Part shown: positions 33,100 to 43,282 of the stretch, in pieces
Layout: each line of letters begins with the position of its first letter
Numbering within the stretch: the first letter of the stretch is position 1
Origin: Chelonoidis abingdonii
Lineage: Eukaryota; Chordata; Testudines; Testudinidae
Direction of reading: 5' to 3'
Length of the DNA: 64,000 nt
Assembly (NCBI RefSeq): GCF_003597395.2
Contig: NC_133770.1
Span: 6,593,300 to 6,657,299, forward strand
The notes under the pieces: model-generated
Database searches by the model: none
Told to the model about the DNA's origin: nothing
The model's input: the letters and a program-made list of their open reading frames with translations, nothing else
Position numbers and translations under genes: made by a program

Positions 33100-33200
33100 A
33101 CTTTAAGGGGGGCCAGATCCTCAGCTTGTATAACTCGGTGTAGTTCTGTTGTCTTCAATAGGGTGATGCCAGCTGATGTAAGCAGAGGAGCTAATTTGCT
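33100..33200. repeat. Palindromic dispersed repeat (GACTTCAATGG axis)
   Basis: The sequence 'ggccagatcctcagcttgtat' is followed by 'tagttctgttgtcttcaatagggtgatgcc' and 'agctgatgtaagc', giving a rough inverted repeat about a ttgtcttcaat centre. Similar units occur near 37836, 55905, 34625, 52620 and 63555. Confidence 0.5.
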
Positions 33201-33588
33201 AAGTCTGTAAATAGAGGCCACTGAGGATGTAAAAGGGCGGTGCACTGAAATCAAATCCCTGGCACCCTACAGCTTAGCACTTTACACGACACCGGTCAGG
33301 TGGCTTGGGTGAGCTCTAACCCCATAGGAACTCAGGCTCTTTTGCTTTGTGCGCTGAAGCAACTCAGGCAGCATTGCAGGTCAGAGCGTGTGCAGCTAAA
33401 CCCACTGGTGTACTGACATTACACTTTTTGCTGCAATATCTGTGTGCCCGTTAAACGTTGTATTCTCTCGGTGGGCCGTCTATGCAGCGTTGTTTTACGC
33501 TGGTGTAGTAGAGTACATCACAGAGGAGCTGTATGTTGGTAAGTTGCCAGGTGATTCAAACTGGTGCAAGCCTCACTTTGTACTAGTG

Positions 33589-33681
33589 AAAGCAGCAGAG
33601 AATCCTGTGGCACCTTATAGACTAACAGACGTTTTGGAGCGTGAGCTTTCGTGGGTGAATATCCACTTCTTCAGACGCAGG
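33589..33681 (-). mobile_element. 93-bp Penelope-derived unit, 12-bp duplication
   Basis: The unit is flanked by identical 12-bp copies, TTTGTACTAGTG at 33577-33588 and 33682-33693. On the minus strand it begins CCTGCGTCTGAAGAAGTGG and ends near GATTCTCTGCTGCTTT. It contains a complete hammerhead-like fold. Its content is almost the same as the 41574-41673 unit on the plus strand, with very similar ends, which argues for a discrete mobile unit rather than a random fragment. Confidence 0.8.
33639..33678 (-). ncRNA. Hammerhead-ribozyme-like motif (best copy)
   Basis: Minus-strand order: stem I 5' strand GCGU (33678-33675), core CUGAAGA (33674-33668), one extra A, stem II GUGGAU (33666-33661) with loop AUUC and partner ACCCAC (33656-33651, one mismatch), core GAAA (33650-33647), GCUC, then stem I 3' strand ACGC (33642-33639). 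With A15.1 and U16.1 as a single-pair stem III and C as position 17, this is a minimal type-I hammerhead layout. Hammerheads with very short stem III are known in Penelope-like elements. Activity is not shown; the extra A after CUGAAGA is unusual. Confidence 0.6.
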
Positions 33682-33769
33682 TTTGTACTAGTGCAGTGTC
33701 GTCTATGTGAGACGTTTGCATCACTGGCCAAGGAGTAGCACGTCTAGTTGCAGAGATTTGAGAGATGCT

Positions 33770-33990
33770 AGTTTTAGTTGTGGCTTTGACACTGACCAGC
33801 CATGTGAACTTGGATGAGTGCTTTGCCTGCCCCGTGCCTCAGTTTCCCCTCCTACCTTTTGTCCTTTGAGAATGTAAGGTCTCTGGGGCAGAGACTGTCT
33901 CTTGTTCTGCTTGTGACAGTGCCTAGCGCAATGGCACCCTGATCTAAGTTGGGTCCTTGAGGTGCAACTGTAAGACAAACGATGTAATGA
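33770..33990 (+). repeat. MIR/CORE-like SINE with 3' extension
   Basis: It reads 'ccatgtgaacttggatgag', 'ccgtgcctcagtttcccc', 'aatgtaaggtctctggggcagagactgtctc' and 'agtgcctagcgcaatggcaccctgatc', a plus-orientation MIR-like unit with a tail shared with 30250 and, inverted, 19165. Confidence 0.6.
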
Positions 33991-34729
33991 TATGTGTGGT
34001 TACACGGGTGTGAGTTGCCTAGTCTAGACAAATATTAAATACAAGTCGTCTCTCTAATATGCTTCCCCTGCCCCCGCACTGGAAGAGAGTTTATTGTATG
34101 TATTATTGTGGCGTTATCGCTATGGGAAAGCAATAGTAAGAAGAGGGATCTGGTTTTGTGTCCTGACAGCGGTGAGGTGCGTGGGAGGGAATTCCAGAGC
34201 TGTGGGCCAGGCCCTTGAGAATGCAGTGTCTTCCACCCCCTGCAGTCTCCCTCTTGCTGACCACTCCCAAGCCACCATGGAGCTCAGGAGATGGTCTGGA
34301 CATGGAAGGAGAGATGTTAGGACCCAGTATCCCAATCTGTTGAAGACTCTGAAGATCAAGACTGAGACCTTAACTCCAAGCTGGTTTGTGATGGCAAATG
34401 ATCAAGGCAGCCATGTGATGGGCCCTACTTCCCCTGTTTTGTTCAGCGGTTTTGCTGCTGTGCTTTGCCGCAGCTGGAGATTTTAGTGTCTGTGGTTTCA
34501 TTCCCAGGTGTGATAACAGAGCTTGGAGGTCACAAATGCGTCATTCACTGCAGCAGAATCCTCCTCTGTTTGAATGGAAAGTGGGCAGGGCTGCAGCAAG
34601 TTCCGGTGCAGAGGCTTGATTATTAAGGCCCCGATCCTGCTCCCACACTGACTTTAATAGAAGCAGGACTGGGCTCCAAGGTACCGTTGGAGGGAGCTGA
34701 ATTTCAGCATGAGTCACAACAGGCTAGAG
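33991..34729. other. Mostly unannotated; palindromic repeat fragment near 34625
   Basis: A 130-codon frame at 34094-34486 has no recognisable motif and is overlapped by frames on the other strand. At 34625-34680 'ggccccgatcctgctcccacactgactttaatagaagc' belongs to the GACTTCAATGG-type repeat family. Confidence 0.35.
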
Positions 34730-35162
34730 CAGGGGTAGGCAACCTATGGCGTGTGTGCCGAAGGCGGCACGCGAGCTGATTTTCAGTGGCACTCACATAG
34801 GGTGACCAGATGTCCCAATTTTATAGGGACAGTCTTGATATTTGGGGCTTTTTCTTATATAGGCTCCTATTACCCCCCATCCCGATTTTTCACATTTTCT
34901 GTCTGGTCACCCTACACTCACACTGCCCTGGTCTTAGCCACCGATCCGGGGGGCTCTGCATTTTAATTTAATTTTAAATGAAGCTTCTTAAACATTTTAC
35001 AAACCTTATTTACTTTACATAAAACAATAGTTTAGTGGTATATTATAGACTTATAGAAAGAGACCTTCTAAAAACATTAAAAGGATTACTGGCATGCGAA
35101 ACCTTAAATTAGAATGAATAAATGAAGATGGCACAGCACTTCTGAAAGGTTGTCGACCCCTG
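34730..35162. mobile_element. hAT element with perfect 8-bp duplication
   Basis: The left end is CAGGGGTAGGCAACCT and the reverse complement of the right end is CAGGGGTCGACAACCT. Flanks are GGCTAGAG at 34722-34729 and 35163-35170. The AT-rich interior is non-coding, and a 117-bp hAT MITE of another family is nested in it. Confidence 0.9.
34798..34914. mobile_element. Short hAT MITE (TAGGGTGACC family), nested
   Basis: The left end is TAGGGTGACCAGATGTCC and the reverse complement of the right end is TAGGGTGACCAGACAG. Flanks CACTCACA at 34790-34797 and 34915-34922 match perfectly, so the duplication is 8 bp (hAT), not a TA dinucleotide. Confidence 0.9.
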
Positions 35163-35170
35163 GGCTAGAG

Positions 35171-36101
35171 CATCTTTTCCCTCTCTAAATCTGATGATGC
35201 TCCAGTCCCCAGAGCTGTGAGTTCATCACTTTCACCAGCAAAAAATTTGCTGCAATTTATTTCATCTGAAATTGACAGCGAACTGAATTTAGCTCCCCAG
35301 CTGGCAGAGACGCTCTTTGCTGCATTGACATTCCTGTGTAATTAGCTCTCTTTGTGCACTAGAAAATCATGAGGATGAACATTTGCACCCATTGTCTGGT
35401 TAAATAGGTATGACAACAAATGTCCCACTAAATCCTGTAATTATCGTGTGAGAGAACTTAATCTCCAAGGATAAGATTTCCCAAGCTAAATGTTCTCCTT
35501 TTGCTAATGATCCAGGGCCGTGCTCTTTTTCTCCTGAATTTTTAAGCCTAGATCCTGCAAGGTGCTCTGAGCAGCCTCATGCAGAATTCCATTAATTTCA
35601 TTGCAACACTGGACATGCCCAAGGGTCTGCCTGAGAAGTTTGCATGATTAGGCCATTAGGCACTTTGGATCTCTTGCAAGATTTAATAATTCTGGATTTT
35701 GGCTGGTCTGGAAATACTCCCAGGTTTGCCTTTCTGGCAACGTTTTGGGTCCAGCCAGATGCCAGAAATGCAGAGGCACCTCAGCATTGTTTCAAACCTA
35801 AGTTAGTTGGAACTGAACCTTTTTCAGACTGCAAACTCATTCTGTCAGCAAAGGTTGAGTAGAGGAACAAAGCTGTACGCACCAGGTGCATGGTTTAAGG
35901 GTCAACTCCTGTTCTTATCTTCACCAGTGTAAATCCAGAGTAACTCTGTGGCACTACCCTGTGTTTTATACTGGTGCAGCAAAGAGCAGACTCAGTACTG
36001 ACAGGCATTTGTCCACTGTCACAAATTCACGTCATCCTGTTTTAGTGACATTTACACAGCAGCATTTTAAGGAAGGCTCCCTGTAGGGGACTACGGAAGA
36101 C
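35171..36101. other. Unannotated; candidate conserved non-coding DNA at 35270-35500
   Basis: The block from about 35270 to 35500 is non-repetitive with motifs such as TGTAATTATCGTG and TTTTGCTAATGATCC. At 35535-35650 and 35900-35960 are short pieces that look like the palindromic GACTTCAATGG-type repeat. No gene was recognised. Confidence 0.3.
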
Positions 36102-36538
36102 TGTGTCATGGCCTAGCTAGGGTGTCTCCGCTTTCTCGAGGGCCTTGTGAAGAGCCCCTGCTTGCTAAGTGGCCGGTCATTGTAGGACACAGCATGCCAG
36201 TTATAACTTGCTTTTAACTGGTTGAAACCAGTTTGTATGGCCTTAGGCCAAAGGGCGGACATAGCCTGTGGGAAGTCCCTTTTTTCATATGTATGAGTTG
36301 CTTTTGTATTGTGTATATATAGCTCTATGCTCCCGGTCCGCCTTTGGACTCCGACCCAGGCCGAGCTGAGCTTCGGTGCTTGGTTCCCCGCCTAAGTGAC
36401 AGCAACGCCCAGGGTCCCCGTTGCGGATGTGTCACTTTACCTTCATTAAAGCCAAATAACTCACTGTGTGTGTGGGCCTCGTCCTTGCAGAGCACTCAGG
36501 CACGTAACACTCCCCCCACTTTGTTACAAGGATACTGC
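36102..36538 (+). mobile_element. Probable solo LTR
   Basis: The unit starts TGTGTCATGGCC and ends near TTGTTACA. It contains a TATA-like gtatatatagctc (about 36310-36322) followed about 130 bp later by ATTAAA (36445 region), the order of an LTR promoter and polyadenylation signal. The GC-rich R/U5-like part follows. No target duplication was confirmed, so ends may be off by a few bases. No internal retroviral sequence is present. Confidence 0.65.
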
Positions 36539-36634
36539 AAATCAGTTATAATGATTTCTAAAGTAAGTGCATCTTTCTATATGCACTTCTAAAATGCCCC
36601 TAATCAGAGGATGTACGTGCTGTTATGTGAATAA

Positions 36635-36918
36635 AGGCATGTCTACATGGAGACACTCAGGAAAGTTAATCCAGATTAAGTAAAAGTGAATTTAAAGTGG
36701 ATTGATTAAACTGCATTAAACCCTGGTGTGGCTACACGTCTTCAGAATTAAAGTGGCCTTAATTTGATTTTGCGTACTTCAATTTAGCAGTGAATTACGC
36801 TAAACAAAATTAATGCCACTTTAATTCTGAATAAGAGCAGTCACACAGGGATTTAGCTATTCCTCATTAAAAATTAATTTGGATTAATTTTCCTGAGTGT
36901 CTCTGTGTAAACAAGCCC
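36635..36918. mobile_element. Harbinger-type MITE with long inverted repeats, TAA duplication
   Basis: The left arm AGACACTCAGGAAAGTTAAT and the reverse complement of the right arm AGACACTCAGGAAAATTAAT are nearly identical, and the ends are AGGCATGTCTACATGG and GGGCTTGTTTACACAG. Flanking TAA lies at 36632-36634 and 36919-36921. Confidence 0.85.
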
Positions 36919-37504
36919 TAAGAATTAGAGCAAGTTCTCCACCCCGTAGGACCAAAATAGCTCCACTTTCCCTTTTTTTAGCCATGGGTTCCTGATTTCC
37001 AGATAATGTTACTGGGTTCTTATCCTGGTCTAGTATTTGGAGACTGTCTCTGTGAAATGGTGAGTTTTGTATTGTAACCGGAACATGACATTTCATTCGC
37101 TCTCATCTCGTGGAGACGGTGAATTTGTTGCTTAGTTTAATCAAGTCCGTGAGAGTGAAAAAATAGAGCTGCTCTTTGTGTATGGGAATCACAATAACAA
37201 CAGCATCGCAGCAGTTTTTCCATCTGGTCTCTAAGGACTTGGTCCAAACCCCATTAAATTCATCCATGGGAGTCTTTCCATGGCTTTCAATGCTCTTTGG
37301 ATCAAGTCCTAACTCATGCACGTCGATATAAATTTAAATCACATCCATGAAACATTAGCTTTAAAGTAGCAGCTAAAGGAATATAGAAAGTTTCATTTGA
37401 AACATGGGCAAAGCCAAGCCTGAGTGTGAATCTTTGCCAGGAAATGCTTGCTGAGCTCAAACCTAATCACGCTTCAGGACAAAAGGATGTAGAATTGAGA
37501 AGAT

Positions 37505-37775
37505 GGCTGCATTCATCATGGGGGCCGCGAGTCTCAGAGGCTGGGTCAATCGACTCAGGCTCGTGGGGCTCAGGCAACAAGTTAAAAATAGCAATGTAGA
37601 TGTGTGGGCTTGAGCCTGGGCTTCAGGATCCTCCCTCCTTGCTGGGTTTCAGCCTGCGCCCAAACGTCTACACTGCAATTTTACAGCTCCTCAGCCAAAG
37701 CGCTGCAAGCCCGAGTCAGCTGCCACGGGCCAGCTGCTGGTGCTTTATTGTAGTGTAGACAGACACTCCAGGCTG
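37505..37775. mobile_element. Harbinger-type MITE, ends unclear
   Basis: The right part ends 'ttgtagtgtagacagacactcc', carrying the GTCTACACT-type terminus of the other MITEs. The interior includes 'caatgtagatgtgtgggcttgagcc' and 'cgtctacactgcaattttacagc', suggesting an inverted or tandem layout. No target duplication was assigned. Confidence 0.45.
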
Positions 37776-37835
37776 TTCCAGTAGCATGAAACTGATGTAA
37801 TGGAGTGATGAATCAGGCCCCTATTTTTAATCTAA

Positions 37836-37940
37836 AATAAAGTCACTGAATCCAAATCCTCAGCTGGTGTCAGTCATCACCACTCCAGTGAATTCAGTGG
37901 AGCCATGTCTGTTTGCACCAGCTGAGGGGCTGGCCCACTG
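37836..37940. repeat. Palindromic dispersed repeat (GACTTCAATGG axis)
   Basis: 'caaatcctcagctggtgtcag' and 'tttgcaccagctgaggggctgg' form inverted arms around 'ccagtgaattcagtggagcc'. Confidence 0.55.
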
Positions 37941-38264
37941 GATTTAGTGTTGAAGGTTAGCTAGGGTTAACCATTCCTTGACAGCTGTCTCCTCAAGCAT
38001 TCTAGTGAGTAAAGAATTTTAACAAGCATTCACCTCTAAAGTTTACTTGACTGTTAAACAGCGTTTGATTGTGTGGACTATATGTCCTACATTTTGGCCA
38101 AACCAACGTATCCTTTGGCTTGGTCACTAAAAAGTTCTCTATCTGTGCCCCTGCTGTGGACATGTTTGAAAAGAGGCATTGAAAATTCAGAGAGGTGGAA
38201 GCAGGGAACATAAAATCATGCGAGGCTTATGACGTCTGAGGAGTTAGAATTTCCTGTATATCTA

Positions 38265-38490
38265 TCTATGATCCTTATCGGGGCCTCATTACTGTAGTGT
38301 CTGAGCACCTCGCAGCCTTTTGTGTATTTATTCTCACACACATGCTGGGAGAAAGGTCAGAGCTATTATCCACGCTGTAGAAATGGGGAACTGAGACAGA
38401 GAGACTCGAGTCACCCACCATTAAGCCTGTGGCAGAGGATGGACTTCAACTGGGGGTCTCCCAAGTTAGTCCCCAACTGCTGGACCATCC
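38265..38490 (-). repeat. MIR/CORE-like SINE, minus strand
   Basis: It contains 'gtctgagcacctcgcag', 'gtagaaatggggaactgagacagagagactcg' and 'ctcccaagttagtccccaactgctgg', reverse complement of a MIR-type unit. Confidence 0.6.
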
Positions 38491-38598
38491 TTCTTTGCCT
38501 AGGAAGCTACTGCTTTACGTGGGCATGAAAGCACACTCCAAAGAAACAACACAGAAGAGGTGATAAAGTATGTTCTCATCCAACGCCGAGGTTAATAC

Positions 38599-39249
38599 AA
38601 GAGTTGCCAGGTGTCTGGTTTTTGACTGGAACGCCCAGTCGAAAAGGGACCCTGGCAGGTCCAGTTGGGTGGTTAAAAGTCCGGTCGGTGGCACAGCAGG
38701 GGGCTGGGGCTAAGGCAGGCTCCCTGCCTGACCTGACTCTGTGTTGGGAACCGTGACCAATGGGAGCTGTGGGGGTGGCACCTGTGAGTGTGAGGGCAGT
38801 GCATGGAGCCTCCCTGGCCTCCGCCTAGGGCTGCAAGGATCTGGAGGCCACTTCCTGGGAGCCATGGTAAGTGCTGCTGGGACCCCAAACTCTCTCCTGC
38901 ATCCCAACCCCCTGCCCCAGCCCGGAGTCCCCCCAATCCCCAGCTCGGAGCCCTCTCCCACACCCTGAACCCCTCATTTCTGGCTCCCGCTGGAGATCGC
39001 ACCCCAAGCCCAAAGCCCATGCCCCTCTGCACCTCAACCCATTGCCTAAGCCCTCACCCCCCTCCTGCACCCCAGCCCCCTGCCCCTGCTCAGTGAAAGT
39101 GAGTGAGGGTAGGGGAAAATGAGTGATGGAGGGAAGGGGGTTGGAGCGAGTGGTGGCAGGGCCTCGGAGAAGGGGTGGAGCATGGGTGGTGCCTTGGGGT
39201 GAGGGGCAAGGGTGTTCGGTTTTGTGCCATTAGAAAGTTGGCAACTCTA
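38599..39249. mobile_element. Non-autonomous hAT element, 651 bp
   Basis: The left end is AAGAGTTGCCAGGTGTC and the reverse complement of the right end is TAGAGTTGCCAACTTTC. Perfect 8-bp flanks GTTAATAC lie at 38591-38598 and 39250-39257. The interior is strongly C-rich on one strand (38880-39095). Overlapping open frames of 75-120 codons are proline/serine-rich products of that composition and not genes. Confidence 0.9.
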
Positions 39250-39822
39250 GTTAATACAATGAACTGGTGATTGTGGAAAAGTGACATTTTGCTTCGATAT
39301 TCAGGGAAACCTTTGCACAGAGTCCGTGGGGATGAAGGTAATACCCACAGGTCCTTTCTGTTTAATGACCTGATCCCAAAAGGAATTGAACACCCAGCTC
39401 CCATTGACGTTAAGGAGTGCTTAGTAGCCTTGAAAATCAGGCCACCCCTGGGGGCCAAAATATAGATTTAGACCCCAAAGCTGCAAAGAGAGCCAAGCAG
39501 ACGACCCCTCCCCACTGGCTACAGGCATCTATTTACATGGTTGTCTAAGGGCTTAGTGCCTAAATCTAAATCTGTATTTAGGCATCTAAATAGAAAAGGG
39601 TATTAAGGCCTAATTTTTCCAAAGTGACTAGTGGTTTTCAAGGCCTGGCTTTCAGATGCCAACCTAAGACTCCTTCCAGGGGCCTAGTTACACGAAGTGC
39701 TGAGCACCCAGCCTCTGAACATCAGGCCCCTTTAAGGGGCTCAGGTTGGGTGCCCCCAATACGTCAGCTACTTTGGAAAAGGTCGGGGGAGATTTTCGGA
39801 GTGTGATTCAATGGGCTGTAGG
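39250..39822. other. Old palindromic repeat fragments, no gene
   Basis: 'ggaattgaacacccagctcccattgacgttaaggagtgcttag' and 'gaaaatcaggcc' at 39380-39445, and 'tttaggcatctaaata' and 'gtgctgagcacccagcc' at 39570-39730, look like old dispersed repeats with short inverted arms. No gene was seen. Confidence 0.35.
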
Positions 39823-40096
39823 CTGGGCCGGCTCTAGCCATTTCACCACCCCAAGCACGGCGGCACGCCGCAGGGGGCGCTCTGCTGCTTGCTGCTCCCG
39901 AGGCTCCAGTGGACCTCCTGCAGGCATGCGTGTGGATGCTCCACCGGAGCTGTGGGACCAGCGGACCCTCTGCAGGGACGCCTCCGGGAGGTGTACCGGA
40001 GCCGCCTGCCACCCTCCCGGCAACCGGCAAAGCGCCCCCTCACGACGTGCCGCCCCAAGCACGCGCTTGGTGTGCCAAGGCCTGGAGTTGGCCCTG
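39823..40096. mobile_element. hAT MITE with perfect 8-bp duplication
   Basis: The left end is CTGGGCCGGCTCTAGCC and the reverse complement of the right end is CAGGGCCAACTCCAGGCC. Flanks are GCTGTAGG at 39815-39822 and 40097-40104. The CpG-rich interior belongs to the same MITE group as 28253-28553. Confidence 0.9.
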
Positions 40097-40104
40097 GCTG
40101 TAGG

Positions 40105-41204
40105 CCCAACTCTCATTTGCACCTTTGAAAATCTCCACCTTGGGAGTCTAATTTTTGACATAACTACCAGGACTGAAAACTGCATGCTGTTCAAGAGCAG
40201 GAATATAACCATAATTTCTAGTTCCTACACCATTGTCTAAATGGCTCAAAGTGTTTATGGCCGTTAAAGCTCAGCTCAGCACTCCTGGCCCATTTAAGCT
40301 GTCTGGCACGTAACAAAACCTGGGAATTAAAAAAAGAAAGTCTCCTAGTAACAGGCAAGTCTGTGGTTTTTAGCTCTGCTTGAGACTCCGCCAGACATGA
40401 GCTGATGCAGTTGTTAGAATTTATTGCCCTGTGGCACACGCACCCAGGCATTTAATTTGCTCCTGAGCAGCTCCAGTGCGAGCCTCCAGGCAGTGCAATG
40501 GCCCGAAGAGTTCTGTTGTGAGGTGTGAGTCCTTTGCTAGAGTTGCTGGGGCTTTTACATTCATTGCGTATTGTCTGCAGAAAGCAGAGATACGCCAACG
40601 CCAGAGGCACCTGGTGAAGGTGATGGTAAGGCTCACAGGAGATGTGACAGGAGAGTAGGGAGAACCTGTGCATGGATAGTGGGTGAGGCAAACGCAAAGG
40701 CCGCCGGTTGCTCGTGGTCCTACAGATGAGTTGTTTGGATCATTTCTAGGCCCTGCAGCTGTGTGTAAAGGAAGCTGGAGAGCCAGGGGAGTTCCTGGTG
40801 GCACCATGGTAAGAGTGACAATTATAGCCCTGTGTAAATCATGGTTTTAAAAAAAATCACAGCAGCATCATGGGTAAGTGTTGGAATTTCATGGGATGGA
40901 CACCACAGCTGAGGTCCCAGGAACAGAGGCTGGGATCTGCTGTTTGGGCACAAGCATGTGTGTGAGGGGGCCCTGCACTGGCAGGGGATTGAGATGAGAC
41001 TGGGCTCTCCTTCCACAATACCCTCTTTGGGGTAGGTCCCCCTTTTCCCTCCTTCCTCCAATGGGGGTCTTCTGTTAGGCAACCTACCTAAAATATTGAA
41101 TAGAGTAGATTTCAGAGACCAGCTGTGCATGAAATATCTCTGAAATCCTTTCTGCAAAGATAAAGAAATTCTTCTATTATTACTAAGATTTTTAATTTAC
41201 AGTT
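40105..41204. other. Unannotated sequence
   Basis: No gene or clear repeat was recognised. Overlapping frames at 40421-40807 and 40822-41157 lack motifs and occur on both strands. Confidence 0.35.
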
Positions 41205-41573
41205 CTCAAATCTTCAAATTTCTGAACATTTGAAAATAAGTAGAACCATCGTAATCCCAACATTGCATGATCCTAATGAGCTCTTAATCCTCTCCTCCTG
41301 AAGACTGATTACCATTAAGCTATTATCATTGAAGATCTCTTTTAAACTTCTTGAAGGCCATTTGACATGCTCAGTTCAGATTTGCAAAAGAGAGAAGGAA
41401 TTCATAGCTTTGCCCAGTCGTGAAGAAAATATTTCGATTTTAAATAATCTGATCCAGGGGAGCCAAGCATAAGGGTGATGAAATTGATGTAACCTTTGTT
41501 GATTTAGGCAAGGCTTTTGGTTCAATTGGGCGTGGTCAAATTATTTACAGTTTAAAAAGATTTAGTATCAATG

Positions 41574-41673
41574 CATGCATGCATACGACAAAGTGGGTAT
41601 TCACCCATGAAAGCTCATGCTCCAATACGTCTGTTAGTCTATAAGGTGCCACCGGACTCTTTGCTCCTTTTAC
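41574..41673 (+). mobile_element. 100-bp Penelope-derived unit in the R2-like LINE
   Basis: Flanks AGTATCAATG (41564-41573) and AGTATCAGTG (41674-41683) match at 9 of 10. Ignoring the unit and one flank copy makes the R2-like frame continuous (FSISEEFIEIKDL), so this is an insertion. The content matches 33589-33681. Confidence 0.8.
41581..41620 (+). ncRNA. Decayed hammerhead-like motif
   Basis: Stem I GCAU (41581-41584) pairs with AUGC (41617-41620). Stem II GUGGGU (41593-41598) pairs with ACCCAU (one G-U), and GAAA (41609-41612) and GCUC follow. The first core box reads ACGACAA instead of CUGACGA, so this copy should be inactive. Confidence 0.5.
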
Positions 41674-42492
41674 AGTATCAGTGAAGAATTTATTGAAATT
41701 AAGGATTTATAGAATAATTGTTCCACAATGATTCAGGTTGGCGAAGATTCCACTGAGCCAATACCAATCCATAGTGGGATTAAGCAAGGTGATCCTTTGT
41801 CCATAATGTTATTTAATATAGCCATGGGTCTTTTCTTGTCCAAATTGGAAAAAAGAAGAAAGTCATTTTGGGGTTAGAGGTAGGAAAATCACCGCTTTAG
41901 ACTTTGCAGGCAATATTGTAAGAACTAGTAACTGCCACACAGGGAATTTTGAACAAATTCTGTCCATATACCAGCCTTAAAGTGACTGTCAAAAAGACAA
42001 GGGACTTTATATCCTGCCATAGTACAAAACACATGAAGTTAATTCCAAAGACAACTGGAAAACAGGTCTAGAGCCTGAAGATTATATTGAACCTGGACAA
42101 TTCGAGAAGTATTTGCTGCCCTAGCCCTGGTGTACACTAGGAGTTTAGGTCGAATTTAGCAGTGTTAGATTAATTTAACCCTGCACCCGCCCATATGACG
42201 AAGCCATTTTTGTTGACATAAAGTGGTCTTAAAATCGATTTCTGTACTCCTCCCCGATGAGGGGATTAGTGCTGAAATCGACATCGCTGGGACGAATTTT
42301 GGAGTAGTGTGGATGCAATTTGATGGTATTGGCCTCTGGGAGCTATCCCAGAGTGCTCCATTTTAACCGCTCTGGACAGCGCTCTCAACTCAGATGCACT
42401 GGCCAGGTAGACAGGAAAAGGCCCACGAACTTTTGAATTTCATTTCCTGTTTGGCCAGTGTAGTGAGCTGATCAGCACAGCCACAGCTGACC

Positions 42493-43264
42493 ATGCAGAG
42501 CTCATCAGCAGAAGTGACCATGGAGTCCCAGAATTGCAAAAGAGCTCCACCATGGACCGAACGGGAGGTACTGGATCTGATCGCTGTATGGGGAGACGAA
42601 TCCGTGCTATCAGAACTCCGTTCCCAAAGACGAAATGCCCAAATATTTGAAAAAAATCTCCAAGGGCATGAAGAACAGAGGCTATAACAGGGACCCGCAG
42701 CAGTGCTGTATGAAACTTAAGGAGCTCAGGCAAGCCTGCCAAAAAACCAAAGAGGCAAATGGCCGCTCCAGGTCAGACCCCCAGACATGCCACTTCTATC
42801 ATGAACTACTTGCATTTCTAGAGGGTGCCCCTACAGCTACCCCACCCCTGTACATGGACCCCTGCAAGGGATTCTCATGCAGCAGGGATGAGGATTTTGG
42901 GGAGGAGGAGGAGGAGGAGCAGGTCGAAGATAGCGCACAGCAGGCAAGTGGAGGGGAGGGCAGTTGGCTTACAGGGAAGTACAGTGAACCAAAGGGGTGG
43001 GTTTTCATCAAAGAGAAACAAACAGAACTTTCACACTGTAGCCTGGCCAGTCATGAAACTGGTTTTGAAAGCTCCTCTGATGTGCAGCGTGCCCTGCTGC
43101 ACTCTTCTAACTGCCCTGGTGTTGGGCTGCATGTAATTAGTGGCCAGGCGATTTACCTCAATGTCCCACCCCACCATAAACATCTCCTCCTTACTCTCAC
43201 AGAGACTGTGGAGCACACAGCAAGCAGTAATGACGATGGGAATATTGATTTAGCTGAGGTCTAA
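42493..43264 (+). pseudogene. Harbinger Myb/SANT-like DNA-binding protein
   Basis: The first frame (42493-42687) reads ...KRAPPWTEREVLDLIAVWGD, a SANT/MADF-like trihelix start with conserved tryptophans. A +1-type shift near 42640-42690 moves to the second frame (42635-43264), which continues CCMKLKELRQACQKTKEANG and the YHELLAFLEG motif, then an acidic stretch (GEEEEEEQVED). In Harbinger transposons this protein helps the transposase enter the nucleus and bind the ends. The C-terminal third after the acidic run is not recognised; a coiled-coil-rich end expected in the family is not evident. Confidence 0.75.
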
Positions 43265-43282
43265 CCAAGTCTCTAAAGTGCA

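Larger units (their letters stand above)
41205..42123 (+). pseudogene. R2-like LINE reverse transcriptase, first part
   Basis: Translated blocks match the R2 clade of site-specific LINEs: KISRTIVIP, then ENISILNNLIQ and VTFVDLGKAF. After the Penelope unit come MIQVGEDSTEPIPIHSGIKQ and GDPLSIMLFN, and ALDFAGNIV stands where FADD is expected. EPGQFEKYLL closes this part. The catalytic FADD has become FAGN and several stops are present, so it is inactive. The frame is interrupted at 41574-41673 by a Penelope-derived unit, and the LINE itself is cut at 42123 by a Harbinger transposon, continuing at 44779. R2 elements normally sit in 28S rDNA; no rDNA is visible here. Confidence 0.75.

Noticed and set aside
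33639..33678. Simple MITE palindrome instead of a ribozyme
   Set aside because: The conserved CUGAAGA and GAAA boxes outside the stems, and compensated stem I differences between copies, are not expected of a plain palindrome, though activity is unproven.
38673..39122. Several overlapping proline-rich frames of 75-119 codons
   Set aside because: They lie inside the C-rich hAT element 38599-39249, on both strands, with no domain.
39746..40240. 164-codon plus frame
   Set aside because: It spans a GC-rich hAT MITE and continues into unique sequence without motifs.
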